Assembly: GCA_944548615.1 (NCBI GenBank)
Contig: OX155960.1
Span: forward strand, 12,527,103 to 12,591,102
From: Micropterix aruncella
Lineage: Eukaryota > Arthropoda > Insecta > Lepidoptera > Micropterigidae
Direction: 5' to 3'
DNA: 64,000 bases
Each line of letters starts with the position of its first letter. Position 1 is the stretch's first letter. Positions 56,840-64,000 of this stretch are shown piece after piece. Below the pieces are notes generated by a model. The model did no database searches. It was given only the letters and a program-made list of their open reading frames with translations, and had not been told where the DNA came from. A program made the translations under genes and the position numbers.

Positions 56840-57712
56840 AAACTTCTTCTTCGCGTTCTCTAAGAGAAACTACAATTCAAAAGTCAGCGCTCGAGGTATT
56901 GAGAACAACTTTTGGGGGAAAAAAAATCACATTCATTGGGCCAAAAATGTATAACTTCCTCCCGGTTCATCTAAAAGAATCCACTCAGCAAGTCTTCAAA
57001 AAAGATTTAAAGAAGTGGCTGCTAGAAGACGGCAATACCCTGCTTTTAATGTTTGATAACTGCTTTTGATTTTTTATTTTCTTTATATCCGATATACGTT
57101 ATTATATGATTTATATATTATTTTTATTACTACTTGATTATGTTTATAATAACTTTTTATGACTATTTATAATTATTTTTATTACCACTATGCTTTGGTT
57201 TTTTTCCAATTCCTAATTTTTAACATATAACCTATATGATTTTCTGACATTGTGATTATTTTACGACTATTTTTATAACTATGACTATTTCACTTACTCT
57301 ATTTTTAGTAATTATTAATGCTTTTTATTTATGTGTTGAATTTTTCACGTCCGTACTCTCATTTTTTATTTCACTTTTAACAATGCATTAAATAAAAATG
57401 ACACGTAGCCATTTAGATTTTTTCAAAGTTTTTTAAAAATTTTATTTCTCATATATTTTTTGATTTAGTTTTTTACGCATTTACATGTATTTTTATCCTA
57501 CGTATTCAACTACTCAATGTTTATGGAATGTCCGCCCGAGCACAAGCTTTGCTTAGTTAAGCGACATTGTACAGAGGGCATCATTTAATAATTGAGTCTA
57601 ATTTCTTGCTGCGTTTTTAAGTTATGATATTTTGTTTTTATGATATTTTACTTTAAGTTTCTTAATTGTAACTTGCAATATTTTTGTGATTGCTTAAATA
57701 AATAAAAAAAGG
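56840..57712 (+). pseudogene. LINE-D plus-strand copy, 3' piece with UTR and A-rich tail
   Basis: RTTFGGKKITFIGPKMYNFL then KESTQQVFKKDLKKWLLEDG, the C-terminus homologous to the minus-strand copy, then an AT-rich UTR ending 'aaataaataaaaaaagg' at about 57712. With 54350-54795 it probably forms one element split by about 2 kb that includes the opposite-strand copy. Confidence 0.75.
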
Positions 57713-57966
57713 TTTCATTTCATTCAAGAATGCAGTCCCACAACGCAAGGCTAGCGCAATGCGTCTTGTATTTTCTTTTAAAACGTTTTTTGATGTTTTA
57801 GGTACACAAATGTAATACGCTGTGCTTGCCTGCTTGCTGCCTTGTTTTAACTATGTATTTTAATGGGTTTATTAACTGACATTACGAATTAAGACAGGGA
57901 CAGGTTATTTTAAAATCATATTCTAAAAACTATATTGGCAGATTTGATGGATGTTTCTTCGCGTAT

Positions 57967-58158
57967 TAGGGAGAAGTCCCCTAACGACGGACGACACCTA
58001 TCGTCGGACATTAATAGTATCTCGACAAGTCGCGGCGCGATCGATACAAAGACGTAGGAAAATAAAAATCGTACGCTTCCCCGCACCGTTTTCACCCGTC
58101 GTTGTATCGATTAGTGTCCGACGCTAGGTGCCGTCCGGCGTTAGGAGACTTCGCCCTA
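57967..58158. mobile_element. MITE with ~60-bp terminal inverted repeats (192 bp)
   Basis: Starts TAGGGAGAAGTCCCCTAACG and continues 'cggacgacacctatcgtcgg'. The other end is its diverged complement ('gtccgacgctaggtgccgtccggcgttaggagacttcgcccta'-like, read outward). The centre is short and non-coding. A TA at each boundary is compatible with a TA or TTA duplication. Confidence 0.82.
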
Positions 58159-58189
58159 CTCATAACAAAACAAAGGAGATTATTACATA

Positions 58190-58963
58190 AAATTCAATAT
58201 TTATGTTTATTCATTTCAAACTTTAGACTTTTATCTAACTAGATTAAAAATAAGAATAAATATATTTCCGAAGGTAATGCTCAAAATGGTAATTTGCAAG
58301 TCCGTCTGACTAGGCCGATGCCCGTACCAAGGTGGACTCGAATAGGTTTCTTGTAAATTTTGTATTGTGTGCACACTTATCAAAGTATTACAACTGAGAA
58401 CAAGAAAAAATAAATAAAATAAATTTAATAGCTGTAATAAATAAGTAGTATGTATTTCAAGTTATTTTAATGGTATGTAATACTTCATAAGCATGTCAAC
58501 ATAATAATTTAATCAAAATATAACCAGTAAAAATATTATTAAAATAATAATAGGAATAATAATAAAATGAAATAAAATTAAAATTTCAATGATAGTCGGT
58601 AAATAGAGGAAAACAACCTAGAGGTAATAATAATAATAATAAAAAGCCAGCCATAAGAAGTAGTAGGTAATTAAAATAGCCAGGTTGCTAGTCAATAAAT
58701 ACTACAGAAAGAAAATATTATAATAATCCTAGAAGCAACAAATAAAAAGAGAAGATTTAGTTGTCAGGTTAAATATGAGGAGGTGTTTAATGGAGAATGA
58801 CGGTGATGAGCACCTCAAGCTTATGTCTTCCAAATTCCAACAGTGTTGGAATAATTTGTTTGTTTGTTTTTTTTTCATTGGTAGTCGTCTTTGTAATTTA
58901 TTTTAAATTCCTTAAAAATCTTGGGCTCTACATATAAAATAAATTATTAGTTTAAAAAAAACA
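58190..58963 (-). repeat. LINE-D-like 3' UTR relic
   Basis: 58300-58385 ('actaggccgatgcccgtacc', 'tgtgtgcacac') matches 55430-55500 of the LINE-D 3' UTR. The remainder is AT-rich; no coding part is present. Confidence 0.55.
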
Positions 58964-59344
58964 CTAAAAACACGCTTTTGGGCTACGATACGATATTCAC
59001 ATACACACGGCTATGATACGATATTCCATCATGGAATGCCAGTGCCTATCTTCCGGCTTCATCATCAGACCTTGAAACCTAATCGTGGTCAAAGTTCATC
59101 CGAGACTTTTCTAACAAGTCCAAACACAGCTATGATACGATGTTCCATCATGAAGTTCCAGTTCATATCTTCCGACTCCATCATCAGATCAGTTCGACAG
59201 TACCATATTATTGTATTTTCATCAGAACTACATACAGCTGCCAATTTTCATGACGCTACGATCCTTGGAAGATGGTTAAATTAGTTACCTTAGATTCCAT
59301 TACATAGTTACATACAGGTCGACCTAATAAAAGCGTGTTAAAAA
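58964..59344 (-). mobile_element. TIR-bounded element, minus-orientation copy
   Basis: Reverse-complement match to 8263-8640: starts CTAAAAACACGCTTTTG and ends AAAAGCGTGTTAAAA. The same internal 'cggcttcatcatc' and 'cgactccatcatc' repeat blocks are present. Confidence 0.78.
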
Positions 59345-59965
59345 TATCTTTGCGCAAACGTTGTCATTGTTTTGGGACGCAAGTGGGTGTGAGTAGTGGT
59401 GCTCCTCGTTTGTGTTACTATTCGTATAACATTTATAGCTGAAGCATTTGCAATAGTAATACGTTTTATGTTGGTTATTCAATGTATTACTTTTACGCTC
59501 CCGCATGTACTTCCCTTCCTCCCCTCAATAGCTTTTACAGCTTATGTAAAACCGCACATCCAATAAATGATATATAAGCACGTCTCGTAACGCAATCCAC
59601 CTGGATTCTGGCGGTTCAAGGCCCAAGTAAGACGTGTTACCCGAATGTCACACATCAGCGGGGATTTCCTCGCTGTGGCATAATAAAGTCGGGTTGATCT
59701 CTTTCCGTATTTGGAGCCGCGTTGACGTTCACACATATAAAGATGTGTCAAATCGTCATCAGTGTGACAAGGGTTGCGGCCGCGGCTTTGAGTCGAGAGC
59801 AAAGTGGCCGCAGCAGCGGTCCTTTCAGACATTTCGCTCCGGGTGTCGTCGACTCGTTATGTGCTTCGGGAGATTATGTTTTCTAATATTAGCTGCATAC
59901 CAAAGGTATTAGCGTTTTATTCCACACTGACGAATTTCAACTTCGGTTTGAATTGGAATTCTGAA
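59345..59965. other. Unique sequence, no gene recognised
   Basis: 59540-59900 is GC-richer and non-repetitive; overlapping open frames on both strands have no motif. Confidence 0.4.
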
Positions 59966-60171
59966 TCCTACTACTATAATAAACGCGAAAGTTTGTAGGA
60001 ATGTATGTATGGATGTTTGTTACTCTTTCACGCAAAAACTACTGATTGGATTTTGATGAAACTTTACAATAATATAGCTTACACATTAGAACAACAAATA
60101 GGCTGTAATTTATAAAGATATAGTGTCAATTATCTAAAATATAACGATAAGTGTCAAATAAGTAGGAAAAA
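59966..60171 (+). mobile_element. Helitron 5' portion
   Basis: TCCTACTACTATAATAAACG start with 'ctctttcacgcaaaaactac' and 'caatta-tctaaaatataacg', as at 44648. Truncated where the Tc1 remnant begins. Confidence 0.72.
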
Positions 60172-60515
60172 ATCTGCCATCTGCGAGCTATACTGGCATG
60201 TGGAAGACTTTACAAGAAAGCTGGAACAATATTTCACAAGATACAATCGACAAATTGATTCCTTGTATGCAGACTAGTGAAAAAAGTAATAAAATGCGAG
60301 AGAGGGTTTTTTGACGAAAAATCTGTTTAAAATATGAACGGCATTTTTAATGTAATTTATTGATATTTTTGGTTTTCTTCTTGATGTATGTGTAAATAAG
60401 TAGTATTAAGTAAATAAGTATTTCAAATAATAATTTAACCTCTTGCTTCGTATTTTGAGTTTTATTTCATTTTCCTTCCTTGATGTAGGTGGTCTTAAAC
60501 TTTTGGCCGGCAGTG
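60172..60515 (+). pseudogene. Tc1-family transposase C-terminus with terminal repeat
   Basis: The plus strand reads MWKTLQESWNNISQDTIDKL then IPCMQTSEK, the L...V...W..I......L..SM ending of Tc1 transposases. It is followed by an AT-rich region and a terminal 'ggtggtcttaaacttttggc' and CGGCAGTG before TA, the usual Tc1 end. The 5' end is truncated at the Helitron fragment. Confidence 0.8.
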
Positions 60516-61289
60516 TATATGTAAGTATGTATATGTATGTATAAAATACAGACCATTCCCTTTAATCCGTACCCTACCATATCCTCTTGAGATCCAGGAG
60601 TAGATCCTCAGAAATTGAAATAATCAAATTCAATTAAAATTGATAAACATGTACTGTAAAACGCCGAAAAGAAGTAAACAGCCTTACATTCACTGTTACC
60701 ATGGCTTATGTAAAATAGTCTAAAGTAACGCTGTATATTTTCTGAAGAAAGAAAGAAATAAATAATAACAAAAACAAAAGAGTAGATAGTTAATAGCAAT
60801 TATCTTGATTTCGAAAGAAGGAATCGGATGTAGGGACTAGCAAAGGAGACATGTGAGGGGGGGGGGGGGGGAGGGTTCATACTTTGAGTAAATGTTTCTT
60901 TAGGGATTTTACATACAATTTCAGGTTTATAAGTTTTATTATGGCAAAGGCCCCAGTTCGAATGTCAGGCCGCCTGCATTTCAAATGATCTGGACATGAA
61001 AGTTGATGTATAGCCAGTAATAGATTTTCCTGACATCGTAATAGAAAGCTATGTGATGAAAGGGGAGAGTAGAGATTAAACAAATAAGAAGGGCTATTTG
61101 AATGTGGTACACGAAAAAGTACGAGAAAAAGTCACGCGACAATCATCGTCAATGGGGACATCGTCTAATTAGGAGCCACTTTATTTGCCTGCGATTGTTC
61201 GACATGTGACAAAGCTTTTAAAACAAACAGTTAATAAACAAAGTTCTTGAGTTAATAGTTAGAGAAAATAAACAAAGTTAATAAAATGA
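60516..61289. other. AT-rich; poly-G tract and doubtful LINE scrap
   Basis: A poly-G tract (with one A) occupies 60858-60872. The minus-strand frame 60877-61083 ends LYVKSLKKHLLKV, which vaguely resembles a LINE ORF2 C-terminus; this is weak. Confidence 0.35.
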
Positions 61290-61510
61290 CCCCTTATTCA
61301 ACAACGATTTGGAAAGACGAGGGCAACAAAAACTGGTGATATAATGGTGCCAAGAACTTACACAGCATTTGGCTAGCGCCATTTCACGTTCATTGGTTCT
61401 AGAATGTACAACAATCTTCTTGAAGCAATTAAAAGTAGTGAGAACACATCCACTTTTAAAAAATCACTAACCGATTGGTTGTTGGAGGTGGGTGGGACGG
61501 TTTAGGGAAT
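61290..61510 (+). pseudogene. LINE ORF2 C-terminal scrap
   Basis: FIGSRMYNNLLEAIKSSENT then STFKKSLTDWLLEVGG, the 'GPR.YN.LP..IK....-.FK..L..WLL' ending of CR1/Jockey-type ORF2. Preceded by one stop; the upstream part is unrecognisable. Confidence 0.7.
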
Positions 61511-61587
61511 ATGCTGACTGTTGTATTTTTAATGATAGTATTTAGTACTTAGTATTTAGTTTTTACTTAGTATTTAGTTTTTTAATT

Positions 61588-62868
61588 CGGGCTTTCCTGA
61601 CCTTTCATTGATGGTTTGGTCATGGTGCATTGTGGATATCATTATTACACTCCGGTTTTTTTTTTGTACAAAAGAAGCTAACGTTGTGCTAGCTGTAAAT
61701 CCAAAGACAGAAGTTCCAAGTTGGCGTCGTTTATGTGTTGGAATTCGGGAGGAATTTCACGTTTATTTTATCTTAATGTCCCAACGTAAGTCAAATTCTT
61801 TTCTAGCAATATTATATCCACCAGCTCCACTGAAAAAAAACAATTGTCTGCTGTTATGTTTCTGTTTGATCCAAAAACTGGAGAAGCCAATTGAAGTACG
61901 GATTGTGTAGGAATGGATTGTTGACTACTGGTACGACCATGTTGTTTCCATGTATATATGAAAGCATTATATAAATAATGAGTTTTAGCATCCCATAGGC
62001 ATAATATTTTTATGCCGTATTTAGCTGGCTTCGATTTCATGTAAACCCGGAACAAACATCGGCCTCAGAATGGACATAACATTTCGTCAATGGTTATATA
62101 TTCAGAACAGCTGTAATTCTTCTGGCAATTTTCTATAAACTTGTTAAACACTTCAGAGATCAATACCGCCCGATATACAGTTTTTAGTTCATCTCTTGAT
62201 GCAATATCATCAAACTGAAGATTTGCCTAAATAAACAAAAATCTTTTCAGAGCCATGGTCGTTCTAAAAATTTCGCAGCCGGTTCCATCTGTGGGCCACA
62301 AAGATTCTACATCTTTATGTCCAGATTTGAATACTCTGGTTAGTAGCAAAAGACCAATAAAAGCCTTTATCTCCGTTTCAGAAACATGGTTTTTCCAAAA
62401 TGATACCGTAGAATTCTTTTCTGAGGTCTCTGTAATTTTTTCGTTGGTATAATTTATTATAATTTGTATAATATTATCATCTATGAGCAACTCAAATGAT
62501 TCTTTGTTAGTCATCTCATTTTTAGACGCTGCTAGTCCAATTAATCCAGGTCTTTGTCTAATAATATTATGTTGACGAGTACGTGAAGGTGCTGGTGGAT
62601 TTTTAGACCATTTGTATTTGTTTTTTCCATAATAACTCCTCTGACTAGGTCCTGCTAGAGGTTCTCCTTCACTCTCTGAAGAACCTGCTTCAATCTCGGG
62701 ATTAATGTCTTCACTGTTATCAGAATCGTGTGTTGGTGACTGCTCAATATAGCTTATTCCATCGTTGTCGCTGATATCTTCTTCTGGATAGCCCCTCAAC
62801 ACAGATTCGGAGTCAGAATCCGCGATCAATAACTCTGCTATCGCCTGATCACTTAAAGGTCTCGCCAT
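61588..62868 (-). pseudogene. piggyBac transposase (PGBD4-like), stops, frameshift and truncation
   Basis: Transposase for TTAA-specific cut-and-paste. Likely start MARPLSDQAIAELL at 62868; an upstream in-frame Met at 62892 is less likely. An acidic N-terminus (SDSESVLRGYPEEDISDNDG) is followed by the DDE_Tnp_1_7 domain: VSETEIKAFIGLLLLTRVF, ITIDEMLCPF (catalytic Asp in TIDE), KPAKYGIKILCLWDAKTHY (second Asp), ITADNCFFSVELVDIILLEK (third Asp) and LTYVGTLR. In-frame stops lie near 62227 (TAG), 62066 (TGA in the PF-x-GRC motif) and 61768 (TAA after GTLR). A frameshift near 61720 precedes SVFGFTASTTLASFV and MHHDQ. The C-terminus is gone. Confidence 0.92.
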
Positions 62869-63138
62869 CTTGACAAAATAACTGTGAAACATACGAAAAT
62901 ATGAAATAAAATATTTACTAAAATCTTACGTAACTGGTATAGTGGGGGCCGCGCGGCCCCCATAACGCACGTACCTCCGCTCTGGTAAAAGTTGCAACGC
63001 CGAACGTCCGGCGCCCGCCGCGAGTCGCGACGTAATGAGATTATCAAAATGGCGCCCGCGGACGGTGCATAGTTTGAAAGTAATTCAAAAAAATATCGCA
63101 CGTGGGGGCCGCGCCACCCCCACGAAACCAGTTAAGGG
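61588..63138 (-). mobile_element. piggyBac-family transposon, one end present, 3' half lost
   Basis: The outer end at 63138 reads CCCTTAACTGGTTTCGTGGG on the minus strand and abuts TTAA (63139-63142), the piggyBac target. GC-rich palindromic subterminal blocks follow (near 63101-63122 and 62941-62962). The element breaks off near 61588 inside the catalytic domain, so the opposite TIR is missing. Confidence 0.85.
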
Positions 63139-63142
63139 TTAA

Positions 63143-64000
63143 AACAAAATAAAAAATTATAATGAATATCTTATCTGAACGAATATACAATATTAATTTT
63201 ACCTATTAAGACAGTGATCTTTTGCATTTATATAATTATGTATACACTCATTATCTAGCAACAAATAATAATAGTTTTTTAATTAACACAATATGTTAGT
63301 AGGTACTCTCTCGTAAACTTAACAATAGCTATTCCCGGAATATTCGTCACGTGGATGGGCCACTTTAGCGGCCGTACGACGAGACACTCCACAAAACGTT
63401 GACCTAAAAAAGAGCAAGTCTCGCCTCTAATGGGGGATCTTCACACACGTTCAGCACCACTTCATACGCCTTCGTCTCTGCCTACTCAGGATTTTTTTCA
63501 CACTCTTGTACTCTCGCTGGTACTCGTATTGTACTTAGGTACTCAGTAGCTGGAGAATAATAGCCGAGCCACTATAAAATATGATGTTGAGAAAATTTCA
63601 AACTTAGTTCATGTAAATGTATTTTGTTGCTCATATTCTAAATAATAAGTGTCTCGTTTATACTTATTTATTAACGTATTGTAAGAAAAAATAAATTGTG
63701 TAAAAGAGAATTTTCTGGATTACCTTAAAAAATACGTAATTTACTAGAGATGAGTTCCGGAATTTCGGTAGAAATCTATATTTATAAAAAAATATATGTT
63801 GGTATATCTTTCTGTCTGTCTGTCTGAGCCTAATAGTAATAGTGGTTGATACATATATGTATTTTTTTCATGGAGAAGATTAATATGATATCCACATTGT
63901 TGAAACTCACCATCAGATGGCGCTGCAGCAAATTCTATATCAACTTCTATACCGTTCAAGCGATCGATATGAAAATTGGCATAAATAGGTATTTGAGCCC
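63143..64000. other. Unannotated sequence at the window edge
   Basis: AT-rich with a short (CTGT)n run at 63809-63826. The final ~40 bp ('atgaaaattggcata') resemble phrases common in insect repeats. No gene recognised. Confidence 0.4.

Overview
The window is a repeat-dense stretch of animal nuclear DNA. It most likely comes from an insect and plausibly from a lepidopteran: it mixes mariner, Tc1, piggyBac and hAT transposons, Helitrons ending in CTAG, a tRNA-derived SINE and several non-LTR retrotransposon families in an AT-rich background. The order is an inference from the style of the repeats. I see no intact host gene, no rRNA gene, no CRISPR array and no bacterial operon structure. Almost every readable coding region belongs to a mobile element, and every one I could read through is broken.

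Layout. 0-8 kb: remnants of an RNase H-bearing LINE and a mariner; a non-autonomous hAT (4500-5433) hosting a mariner-type foldback; a second hAT (6009-7483) with a perfect 8-bp target duplication that splits an unclassified repeat. 8-13 kb: TIR-bounded and hairpin repeats plus three more copies of the unclassified repeat. 14.7-19.1 kb: a nearly complete non-LTR retrotransposon on the minus strand, with ORF1 carrying a PHD-like finger and coiled coil, and an endonuclease-reverse transcriptase ORF2 with one nonsense codon and one frameshift. 21.4-22.1 kb: an R2/NeSL-like reverse transcriptase relic. 23.9-27.4 kb: a full-length hAT of the DUF4371/ZMYM type with an 8-bp duplication and one internal stop. 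27.8-30.7 kb: a SINE and a third non-autonomous hAT containing a LINE remnant. 31.3-34.6 kb: a cluster of about 0.68-kb repeat units, three head-to-tail and two inverted. 34.6-46 kb: LINE and mariner remnants, two long (TA)n tracts, Helitrons and a 27-bp-stem hairpin. 46-64 kb: more 0.68-kb repeat copies, Helitron and RNase H LINE relics, foldback elements, two opposed copies of one LINE family, a Tc1 end and a 3'-truncated piggyBac.

The least explained component is the 0.68-kb repeat, called R690 here. It occurs about 18 times, whole or partial, in both orientations and in two sequence subfamilies (A and B), three units being in direct tandem. It has no recognised protein domain. Islands of unique, more complex sequence (about 9.9-10.3, 30.8-31.0, 36.2-36.5, 40.6-40.8 and 44.3-44.6 kb) resemble intronic or intergenic regulatory DNA, so the window may lie in a large intron or intergenic region swollen by transposons. 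That is an inference from composition only. Functionally the window is a record of nested insertions rather than a set of cooperating genes.
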